The notes under the pieces: generated by a model
Seen by the model: only the letters and a program-made list of their open reading frames with translations
Told to the model about the DNA's origin: nothing
The model's database searches: none
Shown: piece after piece, positions 1 through 8,675 of the stretch
How positions within the stretch are numbered: the first letter of the stretch is position 1
Layout of the letters: each line of letters starts with the position of its first letter
Position numbers and translations under genes: made by a program
NCBI GenBank assembly: GCA_005223375.1
Contig: RXOD01005497.1
Span: 1-13,751 of the forward strand
Reading direction: 5' to 3'
DNA from: Amoebophrya sp. AT5.2
Lineage: Eukaryota > Sar > Dinophyceae > Syndiniales > Amoebophryaceae
Length of the DNA: 13,751 bases

Positions 1-717
1 GTTTTCCGGCTTTTCATCATTCAAAGAGGACCACCGCGGCGCCGATCGGCCAGGCCAATCCAGATGGCCTGGACCTGCTAAGCGGCCGCGCGCCCCCCCG
101 GAAAAACCACTACCACGGCAGTGAAGAAAAGAAGTTCTGTTCACCGCTCGAGAAAACCACAAAAAAATGAACCGAAGCAGCACGCAATGACTGAGGAGCT
201 ACGCCAAACACGTACAATCACGACGGTCTTGTTGGATCGGTTGATCTTTGCAAAACAGCGAAGACAAAGATCACACCTTCAAAAAAGTCACGTGAGGATA
301 GATATCTCCCGAGGGCGGCTTCGCGGTTCTGACTGTAAATAGCAGCTTCGCGATTCTGACTGTAAATAGCAGCTTCGCGATATTTGGGACATGATTTCGT
401 TCTTTCATTAAGGCACCAGAGGCAATACCTTCGCCACTTCTTCGCCCAGAACCAACTACCTGCAAGTTTGGATTGCGGCTTGTTCGGGATCTCGGGGATG
501 CATCGGATATCTTTCCCCAGGCTTTGAACTCTTACTTTTGAATTTGCTGTAGCTGTTGGTACTGGTATCGACTGGGCTGATGCATCCAGCCAATCCGAGT
601 GCACGAAGACGGCGTCAGACGAACATCAGATCGGATCAAACATGTCGACAATTGAGAATCGCTGGCGCGCAACTGTTAACTTGTGTTGGTAGTCCCCTCA
701 GACGCTTGTTCACGCGA
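1..717. other. Left-edge stretch, no convincing gene
   Basis: No start-to-stop gene here has convincing protein-like composition. A minus-strand frame open over 218-604 runs through the 27-bp tandem repeat at 318-381, so each repeat would add nine residues. It has no ATG start and no recognisable domain. The stretch could be the 3' flank of the gene cluster or could hold unrecognised exons. I see no RNA gene or mobile element protein. Confidence 0.4.
318..381. repeat. 27-bp tandem repeat, about 2.4 copies
   Basis: The unit begins GCTTCGCG and ends TAAATAGCA. Copies lie at 318-344 and 345-371 and differ at one base; a partial copy starts at 372. The period is divisible by three. Read on the minus strand, the unit stays open and would encode a nine-residue repeat, but coding is not otherwise supported. 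Confidence 0.9.
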
Positions 718-1098
718 TCATGTGGCGGAGTAGAAAGTAGTCTCTTTTAGTTTGAGCACGCGGCCACTAGCTGTCTCTTTTCCACCGGCTTGGGCTTGGA
801 TATCTGCGATTGTATACAATGCGGAAGTTGATGTTCCGCTGCAGGCGAAATTGTGCACCCGCAAGCGAGCGTGACGCGCAGGTCTTTCAAAACGAATGAG
901 GGATAATTTCTTCGGATCAACTACATCACCTGAAAGAATCAATATCACATGATGTGAAATATTTTGTAATGCGGAAAAATCAACTTTAGAGTAAGAGTGG
1001 GTGACATGGATGCGTGTTGTACCGTAGGTACTACTCCCAGAAAGATTGAGGATGAGGTTCGATGATCCGGAACAAAGTGAAGGCTCAACGTAGGGCAA
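718..1098 (-). CDS. Possible exon of an unrecognised protein
   Basis: This minus-strand frame is open for about 126 codons and ends at a TGA at 718. It has no ATG at its upstream end, so it would be an internal or terminal exon. The translation is protein-like: alternating hydrophobic and polar residues suggest beta strands, with motifs such as ILNLSG, VILILSGDVV and RLRVHNFACSG. I recognise no family. Its codons are richer in A and T than those of the neighbouring genes at 1310-10535, so it may be a different kind of gene, a decayed element or chance. The gene at 4314-1310 ends about 210 bases upstream on the same strand. Confidence 0.3.
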   Translation of the reverse strand: MPYVEPSLCSGSSNLILNLSGSSTYGTTRIHVTHSYSKVDFSALQNISHHVILILSGDVVDPKKLSLIRFERPARHARLRVHNFACSGTSTSALYTIADIQAQAGGKETASGRVLKLKETTFYSAT

Positions 1099-1309
1099 GT
1101 AGACGTAGAGACAGTACTAGTATCAGTGTGTTTGTATAGAAAGTGGAGTTTCAGTTCCTGGCTCCCGACGATAAACAGATTTTAAACATGCTCTCGGTTT
1201 CTAACGAGTTTGAATGACAATGATGTCAAGTAGCCAGGCAAAGAGATCGCAGGAAAATCGACACGTCCTCGCTTCCGGACTAAGCTTCGGGTGAACAACA
1301 GTTATCGTC

Positions 1310-4300
1310 CTATCCCACGCTCTCGGCGCCTGCCGCGTCCGTGGGCATGGCCACCGATGTCGACAGCGTCGCCTGTGTGCTGAATTTGTTCAGCTCAAGC
1401 GGCTCCTCAATCTGTTCGCCTTTCTCTTCTTTCTCCACCCATTCTTGCAGTGCTTGCTGCTCCGCGCGCGTCGTCGCCAGCACGACCGTCACAACAGGGG
1501 CTTCGGATAATTCCGGCGCTGGTGTCGTCCCCGCCTGCTCCCCGTCGCTTTTTTTTGCCGAGAGGAAGGGACGAGGCGGACCTCCGATCGGCTTCGCGGC
1601 GGGAAGCGCTAAGGCTGAGCTCAACTTCACCTGAACCGGATCTGCGGCTGCGGCTGCTTGGTTTGCGACCTCGTTGACAAGATGATCGTGTGCAACCTGA
1701 GCCGATGTGGAAAGCGATTGACGATGACGGTGAGTCTACTTCTCAGCAATGAATGGCAATCTGAGGCAGTCTCTGTAATATCGCGAGGGTGCGAGAAAAT
1801 ACTTCTACTATAGTACCTCCAAAAGCGCCAAAAGTCCGATTGATGCCAAAATTCCATAAAGTCAGAGACTACCTCCGCCACCAGGTCGCCGACTTCCTGC
1901 ATTCCGTGCAGGACTCCCCAGGCGATTTCTTCCACGACGGGTTGCAGCAGCGTGACCATGCTCCCCAGAATCGCCTTCGCCGATACCCCGAAGAGCGATA
2001 AAGCGCCCACCACCGCCTGCTCCGTCACAACGATGGCGGATACAATCTTCCCACCCGCCGTGATCACGCCGACGACGCTCGCGCCCACGCCAAAAACCAC
2101 CACCCCGCCGAGCGCCAGCTCCCCGCACTCCTTCATCCGCGTCGACCAGTTGCTGTCGTACGCTTTTTGGGCGTTCCGCGCCACCTCCCGCGCGTTGTTT
2201 TCGGTCTGCTCCACCGACGCGGCAATGGAGTCGACGTGCACGCCCTGCTCGCTCACAAGGCTCGCGATACCGCGCAACCCCTCCCCCAGGGCCTCTATGT
2301 CGCGGCTCAGGATGGCGAGCCGCTGGCGCTCCTCCTCCTCCTTTTCCGCCCAGAAGGACTCGGGGATCGCGTACACGGGATCTCCATTCGGCAGCCAGAA
2401 AGCGGGTTCCGGCCCTGCCACTGGCTCTGGCAGCAGCTGCAGCTGTGAAGATGCTGATTCTTCTGTAGTCGTCACAGCGTCCTGGTCCTCCGTCCGCGTG
2501 TTAGTTACAGTTGCGGATGTTGCGGGAGATACGCTTACGTAGGGTTCGGTGGACGAGCCGGCCGTGTCGCGCGCCCCCGACGCCACGGCGGCGAGGGAGG
2601 CTCTTGCACCAGCACTGGACGAGGAGAAGCGCTGGACGTGCCGACGTCTTTGTCGGACGAAGACGTCGCGAAACCGTTTGCCCAAGCTGATGCGCGTGCT
2701 GCGGTCCGCAGAAGAAGATGAAGAAGATTCAGTTGTACTAGCAGATCTTCCAGTTCCACCCATGATCATCAGGGGAGGAAAGCCTCCTCCACTTCCAACG
2801 AAGTAGGAGATGGACATCGGATCGAAATCGTCGGGCCGGAGAAACGGGAACGGCCCATCGAGTTCGTCCATGTGGTACGGAGGAACGAGGACGGGAAGCG
2901 CTGGAGAAACGCTTCGGCTGTTGCGTGTGGCCGACGCGCCCGATCTCCTGGCAGAAGCAGGTGCGGCAGGAGCTGCGACACCTTGTGGTCCAACATCCGG
3001 AGTCCTACTTGGCGCTCCTGCTGTTGCTACCACATCACTGATGGTCGTAGTTGTACCTGCATGGTCATCTTCATTATCTTCAAACTCCCATTCCCTGCGC
3101 ACGAGAAACGCGCGCACATCTTCAGAAGAACCTCCGTGGTTGTCTCTGTCGTTCTTCTTGTCCCCAAAAGACCCCTGCTCTACTTTCTTGTCCACCGCCA
3201 CGAAGAGCACCGCCACTACGTACTCCCGGTGCTTCGGCCCCTCGCTCGCCTGCTCCCGAATTTTCGAATCCGCCGGCGCCGCCGCGAATTCCTGCAACAG
3301 GGCCGCGGCCGCAGCCTCCAAATGCGCGTCGACATCGAACTCCAGGGCGATGTCGACCATTTCATCCGATGCTCGATCAAGACCACCGGAAGATGAGGCG
3401 AAGGCGGAACTGGAAGGACCGGAAGGTAGCAGTAGAGGCCCTCTAGAAGCGCCGGCGGCATCTACCTCCGGCTCGGGCTCGCTGACGTGGTAGTGGTCCT
3501 CCAGGACCACAGGAGTTCGAGTTTGTGCTGGTGTGACGTGGCCGAAGAGCTCTCCGTCCGTTTTTGCCGTCCACTCTGACTGCAGCCTTTTGAGTGCGGG
3601 AGAGTGGCTCGGCAAGAACTCGTGGACAATGGACCAATGGTTCAGCTGCAGGGTCTGCCAAAACGACCAGTCGGCGGAGTACAGCTTCGCGCTCCCCATT
3701 TTCAGGGACGTGTTCTCGTCCGCGTACAGCCTTGGCGCTCGCCTGCGTGCTCCCTTCGCGGTGTACACCAGATGTTGGTGACCAACCCCCGGCCTGCTGT
3801 TGGTCAACGACCTCGCGATGCTGTCAGACCCGGTAAAAACGCCACAGTTTGAGTCAAACTTCTTTCGGTCGCGGAGTAGGTCGAAGTCCGGCAGCTGGTA
3901 CTTGTACTTTTGGAGGGAAATCGCGATGTTCGTTCGGATGGAGTTCGAAACGGCAGTAACGATCTCGTCGAAGAAGTCCCGCTGTGTCAACTCCTGGGGA
4001 AAGAATCCTCCGAAAGGATCCCCGCAGACCCGCATGTTCATCCCGCAAGTCCTCCGCTTGATGTTAGCACGTTCATCTGTTCGATCTTCTCGATCATGAG
4101 CCGGTAATTGCCGCTCTCCTCTAGCAGGCTGCTCATCGTCCTCACCGTCCTCAGCCTGGAGGAGAGCCGAGAGGAGAGGGGGCGGAGTCTGGCGGTTGTC
4201 ATCAGGCGCCGAGAAGATGGCGGCGTGGACTCCGTGTCGTGAGGCCAGGAAGAGGGACAGGAGGAAGGGCAACACGCCCACGGCGAGATGCCGAAAGCGG

Positions 4301-4314
4301 GCGAGAGAAATCAT
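1310..4314 (-). CDS. Large secretory-pathway protein with C-terminal Q-SNARE-like motif and membrane segments
   Basis: Exon 1 is 4314-1873 (814 codons) and exon 2 is 1696-1310, giving 942 residues. The ATG at 4314 is the first in frame and opens a typical signal sequence with core VGVLPFLLSLFLA, likely cleaved near residue 31. A Cys-containing domain follows (C90, C97, C157), then a long low-complexity Ser/Ala/Asp region to about 640. Residues 666-718 form a heptad repeat. Counting from Q690, positions -24, -21, -17, -14, -10, -7, -3, +4, +7, +11, +14, +18, +21, +25 and +28 are L, L, I, L, L, I, V, V, I, V, T, A, V, A, A. That is the layer spacing of a syntaxin-type Q-SNARE with its central glutamine. 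Hydrophobic segments at about 736-755 and 757-790 follow. The tail is rich in Ala and Glu. The signal sequence puts the motif on the lumenal side, which is odd for a SNARE. The function is inferred from the motif only. Confidence 0.72.
1697..1872 (-). other. GT-AG intron in the SNARE-like gene
   Basis: The donor reads GAG|GTAGTC and the acceptor CTCAG|GTTGC, both in phase 0. Removing these 176 bases joins exon 1 to a frame that stays open for 128 more codons with good protein composition, including EWVEKEEKGEQIEEPLELN. Without splicing, exon 1's frame runs to a stop at 1627 through much less protein-like sequence. Another donor, GAG|GTACTATAG near 1817, is plausible, but its phase does not reach the long downstream frame through a good acceptor. 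Confidence 0.55.
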
Positions 4315-5125
4315 TTTCAGGGACGAGTCGAGCTTTTTATCTCGGCCGCCGCCACTTTCGGTCTTCAAAATCAAAACTCGAAAAATTTTACAAGGATGCT
4401 GAGCGAGATGAGCGTGAGCAATGTTTTCAGTTACAGCTAAAGGTTGACGCGATGTTTCTTGGGAATGTAGCTCTGCGCGTGGTGGTAGGGCTAGCCAGCA
4501 GGCTGCTGATTTACAACCTCCAATATGGTCCAGCAGGAGTAGACGTAGACTTAGTTAGTAGAGAAATGGACAGAAATCAATCCTATGTATCTTAAGTTTA
4601 TGTTAGCGTCTGATTGATGATGGCTTTAGAGATTGTATCAGCGAAGTAAGTTAGACACGTCACGAAGAAGATCGTCTATCTATGATTCATGCTTGTTGAT
4701 GTTGAAGTTGATGCTGGGGGCAAGAGGAAGAAAGTGATTGATAGTTTGTTACAAACAAAGGGTAACAAAGGGCCGGCGATCAAAAATGTGAGATCGCTGA
4801 AAACATGATCGCCTTAGCCTTGTTTTGATCATGAAGCTGAGCCAGCGATCACGATCTTCCTTCCTCGAAGAATAAATGGAAAATGGATCGTCCGCTGCGG
4901 GAACAAATGGAAATGTTGCCGTTCCCCGCAAAGGAGGACACTGAGGGTCGTCGTTCTCGTTAAGATGAAGACCCTATGGCGGCCTATTAACCGTTCGGCA
5001 ACCGGAAGGCATAGGAACGAGTACGAGTTGGAAGCGGGCGCGGGGTACTTCCGGATATTTGTTCGGAAAAGAACATGTTGACCACAACATCAATCGCAAT
5101 GCGTTTACTTTCCACTACCTAGTTT
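4315..5125. other. Intergenic region between two minus-strand genes
   Basis: This stretch holds the 3' flank of the Cys-rich gene (stop at 5126) and the 5' flank of the SNARE-like gene (ATG at 4314). I see no credible coding frame. It contains a hairpin at 4775-4813 and several scattered GCGATC or GATCGC words between 4775 and 4856. No promoter element can be named with confidence. Confidence 0.5.
4775..4813. repeat. Inverted repeat with 8-bp arms
   Basis: GGCGATCA at 4775-4782 and TGATCGCC at 4806-4813 are perfect inverted arms around a 23-base loop. The loop contains another GATCGC. The pair lies in the intergenic region; its role is unknown. Confidence 0.6.
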
Positions 5126-5964
5126 TCAGAAGCTCGTCGTTGTATTCGACGCCGAAGAATTTTTTGTGCTGTTCGTGTTCGCCGCAGCCAGCGACGTGTA
5201 GTTTGCGCAGATGCCCGTTTTGTTGAATGCCGACGCCGGCCCGTTGCCGCACACTGCCTCCCAGAAGGTGGCGCCGGTTAAATCCGTCTCCCTCCGCATC
5301 TTTCGCTCCCAGTACCCCTGCTCCCGGTTCATCCAAAACAACGGCTCGAGCTTGCGGTTGCGCGGCGCGAGCGCCTTCCTTAGGAACGCTTCACCTGATT
5401 TAAAAAATCCATTGGCTAGAGCTACAACAGGCACAACTGCAGCTAGAAACGGCTTCCGAGACGACGAAGACCTAGAAGCAAGTAAGTAGACCACGTTCAC
5501 GTGCTGGCTTCAAATGTACCTGCTGTCTCTGCCGGCGCGGCTTGCTTCGTAGTTCCTGCTGCGGTTGAACCTGATTTCGGTATAGATTTCGCACTTCTCC
5601 GCGCGGCTTTCCTTTCCCGCGCGACGCAGTCGTGGTAGCAGTCACTCTCGGCCGCGCCGGCTAGTGGATGCGCAGTCCTGCACTCCGCTTCACACCCCAG
5701 GCTGACGCCCCGCAAATTTTCTTCGCATGCCGCCCGCTTCACGCCACCCAACCCGGAACAGGCGGGAAAGCTTCTGGAACTTGAGGCTGATCTTGATCTT
5801 GTCGTGGTGGTGCGGTGATGGCGGAGCGCCATCGCTGCGGCGCCGGTGTTGTCAAGCAGTGACGCCGGGAAGAAGTGCAGGGCGGCGGAAAAGAAAATTA
5901 AAAAGTGCACACCGCAAGACCGCGGCTGTGGGGCCCGCTGCGACACGGGCGCCATGATTGTCAT
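5126..5964 (-). CDS. Secreted cysteine-rich protein with twin CX3C motifs
   Basis: Exon 1 is 5964-5520 and exon 2 is 5394-5126. Together they give 714 bases, exactly 238 codons with the stop. The first ATG is at 5964; a second in frame at 5955 gives a cleaner start. A hydrophobic core, VHFLIFFSAALHFFPASLL (residues 19-37), is a signal sequence. A Ser/Thr/Arg linker leads to a cysteine domain: C69, C80, C91, C95, C109, C113. C91-x3-C95 and C109-x3-C113, spaced by 13 residues, form a twin CX3C pattern. Exon 2 adds two more cysteines (VCGNG and TGIC) and a Ser/Thr/Asn-rich tail with several NxS/T sites, fitting an extracellular or lumenal glycoprotein. Twin CX3C also marks small Tim chaperones, but those lack ER signal sequences. 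No family is recognised. Confidence 0.72.
5395..5519 (-). other. GT-AG intron in the Cys-rich gene
   Basis: The donor reads GCAG|GTACATTTG and the acceptor, after a T-rich run, AAATCAG|GTGAAG. The intron is 125 bases in phase 1. Both boundaries read CAG|GT. Splicing joins AETAG to EAFLRKAL in frame; without it, exon 1 stops a few codons later. Confidence 0.7.
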
Positions 5965-6561
5965 GATGATGATGATGGTGTCAACATCTTCGATCAACAG
6001 CTTCTACGTTCGCACCCTAGTGCCTTCGCACCATGACGGAGGCCCACATCGGTGAACAAGCAGCTATCAATATCAGAAGTACAACTTTTCGGCTGCTTCG
6101 TGGAGTTCTGCTTCTCTATTGTCGAGAAAGTGGCCTCTGACGCTCACGATGGTTCACTCAACAACGGCCGTTTTCCGGTTTCGATACCGTGGCCGACGTG
6201 CCACACTACTCCAGGCCCTCACCCTAGTAGGCCCACGCAACGCCGTAGAGGTTGAAGATGGCTGTCTGCATGAGTAGAGGCTCCTCGCCGGGATGCGGAC
6301 TAGCTCCACGTCCACGCTCACGGTCACGCATTCGCTTTCAGCCCAGGTTATAGTAGACCTCGACTCCGAGAAGTGCATTCGAGAAGCTGACTGGGAGTTG
6401 CGCGGAGGCGCGCTGCCGGCTGCTAGACGGGCACGCTCTCGTTGTGCAATCATTCTGTTGGTTCGCGTTGTTCTCAAGTTACTTCCGAAGACCTGGCCGT
6501 GGCGCAGCTGCTGATTGTTCAGCGACCCCCTGCAGCCTTGTACCGCGACATATGGTACCGC
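5965..6561. other. Intergenic region downstream of the FkbM-like gene
   Basis: It lies between the stop of the methyltransferase block (6562) and the start of the Cys-rich gene (5964). A minus-strand frame is open over 6154-6477 and ends in TGA at 6154. It is Arg- and Ser-rich, has no recognisable domain, and may be untranslated sequence or an unrecognised exon. Nothing else stands out. Confidence 0.4.
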
Positions 6562-8295
6562 TCACAGCTTCAGCTCGAACTCCAGGCTCCTTTCCCCGTC
6601 GGGCCAGCGTTTCTGTCCTGTCCGAAACTGGTCGCAGACCGTCAGATTTCCCCGGATGTTCCGCAGCACGTTCGTCCACCCCCGCTCGCCGTCGCGCATC
6701 AAACTGTGTGCCTGTTCGAAGCCGGCGAACTCCAAGTCGAAGGGCCACAACCGCAGCATCTTGCTTTCGTGCATGCAGTGAAACGGCGACGCCGGGATGA
6801 TGATGTCGTCGAAACCCGCCGCCACGATGTCCTTCACCAACTCGTTGTGGACGAAGTAGGCGTCCTCGCCGCGGTGCCAGACGAAGGAGTGCGTGTCGCG
6901 AAGAAGGTCTACGACTGCCTGCAGCGAGAGGCCCTGAAACGGCTGGTGCTCGTTGCGCATCAGGTAGATGTTGTGCTCGCTCCAGGTGGCGTTGTTCTTC
7001 GTGTCCACTACTATGTCCTGTGCTTGTTCATCTTCATGTAGTTCATGTTCAGCGTAATCTTTTTTCCCCCAGAACCGCACCGGCGGGTGGAACAGCCCGT
7101 TCACCTCGAGGCAGTACACGAGAACCTGCAACTCTTTCTTCTCCGCATATTGTTTCACGCCTTGCAAAATCTCGTAGTCGTAACTGTCGATATCGATCTT
7201 CACGAACTCAATGATTTTTTCCTTCCCTGGTGTGCTCTCGTTCATCGTCCCTTCTTCGAGCAGAAGATATTTGTCCAGGTATTGTTCGAGGTTTTTGGGG
7301 TGTACGGCGTCGTTGATGTAGGTTTGGGCGTTTTTGTTCGTGCTGCCGGATAGTGGAAGAGCTGTTGTTCTTTTCGGGGGGTCTACTTTGTTGTTTTCCC
7401 AGAGGGTGCACTGCTGCGTCCACTCCGGGTCGAAGCCGACGCCCCGCAGCGGCGGCGAATTCACCACCTTCTCAAACAGCCGGAAAACGTCGGAGTTGTT
7501 GCTGGGCTTCCGAGGAAGTTCGTCATCGTCCCGATCCACGTCGAAGACGTAGTCCCTTTCAAACAGCGTCCTCGCGGCTGCAGCAGTACTCATCGCCGGC
7601 ATCGCGTGGTTCACAAGCACCTTCTTGCGCCTAATTTCTACCACGCGGAGGAAGTCCGCATACTCTTCCGAACTGTAAATCCCGTTGTGGCTGAAAAAGG
7701 GCCACATCGGGTCCCCCTCGTCGCAGTTCTGGAGCCCGAAGTTGAGGAACAAGCCGGAGCGCAGCGCCTCGGGGAGCAAGGTGCGGATATGGAGGTAGTC
7801 GTGGCCGCCCAACAGGTTGTACTTATCCCCAGTGTCCGCCAGCTGCTTCGTCTCGAGCAGATACCGCTGCAGCGCAAGCCCGAACGCGTCGGCGGGGGAG
7901 GTAGTGGTAGGGGAGGAAGAGGTACTAGAGGCAGATGATATGGCGGGGCCCGGGGCTTGGGCTGCTGCGGATCCTCCTGCCTGGACCCTGAAAAATCGCC
8001 CGATATCTGCCTCGGCGAAGTCGTAATCCGCAGCCGAAAACGTAGACAGCCCGCCACTCTTGTTCCCGCCACTTTTTTTGCGTGAGGAAAACAGCGTCGG
8101 CACGTGTTCCGTACTCGCGTCGTGCACGCAGTCCGCCCGGCCTTGCTTGCGCGACGAGGAGCCCGAAAAAACTACACCACTTGCGCTGCCCCCGAAGGGC
8201 AGCCGAACGCTCGGCAGGTTTGCTTGTCTTCTGCGTGCGGTTTCGGCTTTCAGCTTGCTGACGTCGTAGTACGACAGACGTTGTCTTATGAACAA
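6562..8295 (-). CDS. FkbM-family methyltransferase domain (last exon)
   Basis: The block is about 577 codons, with TGA at 6562. Numbering is from the TTG codon at 8295, which is not a start. A Gly/Ser-rich linker (about 35-135) precedes the catalytic domain. Motifs typical of eukaryotic FkbM-like SAM-dependent methyltransferases appear in order: LFLNFG (182-187) with DPMWPFF (195-201), resembling the cofactor-binding loop; VVEI (208-211); VKIDIDSYDYEILQG (365-379), the family's most diagnostic segment; EVNGLFHPPVRF (397-408); GLSLQAVVDLL (455-465); and YFVHNEL (480-486). FkbM proteins O-methylate sugars or small metabolites; the substrate here is unknown. The region upstream ends in an inverted repeat (8296-8318) that pairs with the end of the block at 8660, so this is probably the final exon of the PAN-FkbM gene. 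Confidence 0.82.
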   Translation of the reverse strand: MFIRQRLSYYDVSKLKAETARRRQANLPSVRLPFGGSASGVVFSGSSSRKQGRADCVHDASTEHVPTLFSSRKKSGGNKSGGLSTFSAADYDFAEADIGRFFRVQAGGSAAAQAPGPAISSASSTSSSPTTTSPADAFGLALQRYLLETKQLADTGDKYNLLGGHDYLHIRTLLPEALRSGLFLNFGLQNCDEGDPMWPFFSHNGIYSSEEYADFLRVVEIRRKKVLVNHAMPAMSTAAAARTLFERDYVFDVDRDDDELPRKPSNNSDVFRLFEKVVNSPPLRGVGFDPEWTQQCTLWENNKVDPPKRTTALPLSGSTNKNAQTYINDAVHPKNLEQYLDKYLLLEEGTMNESTPGKEKIIEFVKIDIDSYDYEILQGVKQYAEKKELQVLVYCLEVNGLFHPPVRFWGKKDYAEHELHEDEQAQDIVVDTKNNATWSEHNIYLMRNEHQPFQGLSLQAVVDLLRDTHSFVWHRGEDAYFVHNELVKDIVAAGFDDIIIPASPFHCMHESKMLRLWPFDLEFAGFEQAHSLMRDGERGWTNVLRNIRGNLTVCDQFRTGQKRWPDGERSLEFELKL

Positions 8296-8675
8296 GGGAC
8301 CAGGTGGTAAGTGTAAGTGGCGAGTAGCGAGTGGCCGGGAGGAGCGGCGAGTGCGCTAAGGCGCTTTGAGCCGCTCGGCACGAAGGAAGGCGGAGGACGA
8401 GCCACTGACACTGACACTGTCACTGAGCACTAGAACTACTGCCTCGACAACGACCGTGGTGGAGGTGATCGGCCGTAGAGAAGGCTGCAGAGGTGGCAGG
8501 CCTGCCGACCGCGAGGAATGGCCGCTTTTCTGCTCCTACTGGGTATTCATTGTGAACCTCTTCCCAGAAGTACAACAAATGAAAGGGGATCCAACGATGA
8601 AGAGCCCCCCCAAAAAATCAACACAATCACTTTACCACTTGCGGATGACTTACGCTTACCATAGCTCCTGGTCCC
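8296..8675 (-). other. Probable intron bounded by terminal inverted repeats
   Basis: The minus-strand arm at 8675-8648 reads GGGACCAGG, then AGCTA, then TGGTAAGCGTAAGT. The plus strand at 8296-8318 reads GGGACCAGG then TGGTAAGTGTAAGT. The arms therefore pair with one 5-base bulge and one G-T mismatch. The repeat sits between two protein-coding blocks on the same strand. A canonical donor, ATG|GTAAGCG (8659), lies inside the upstream arm. No convincing canonical acceptor in the matching phase was found; cutting at the arm ends (8674-8296) joins the frames. The exact splice points are open. Confidence 0.6.

Noticed and set aside
1341..4402. Many long plus-strand open frames opposite the SNARE-like gene (for example 1952-2542 and 2810-3493)
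   Set aside because: They are antisense shadows of a GC-rich coding exon, with Ser/Arg/Pro-rich composition and no domains.
5962..5978. ATC/GAT trinucleotide run at the start of the Cys-rich gene
   Set aside because: It is simple-sequence DNA upstream of the likely ATG and not a distinct feature.
6442..7041. Plus-strand open frame of about 200 codons
   Set aside because: It lies antisense to the FkbM domain, whose motifs are unambiguous on the minus strand.
7606..7938. Plus-strand frame with many Val, Glu and Gly
   Set aside because: It is antisense to the conserved FkbM region and low-complexity linker.
8402..8426. CACTGA-rich short repeat, considered as a microsatellite or CRISPR-like array
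   Set aside because: It has only a few imperfect units and no spacers; it lies inside an intron and is simple sequence.
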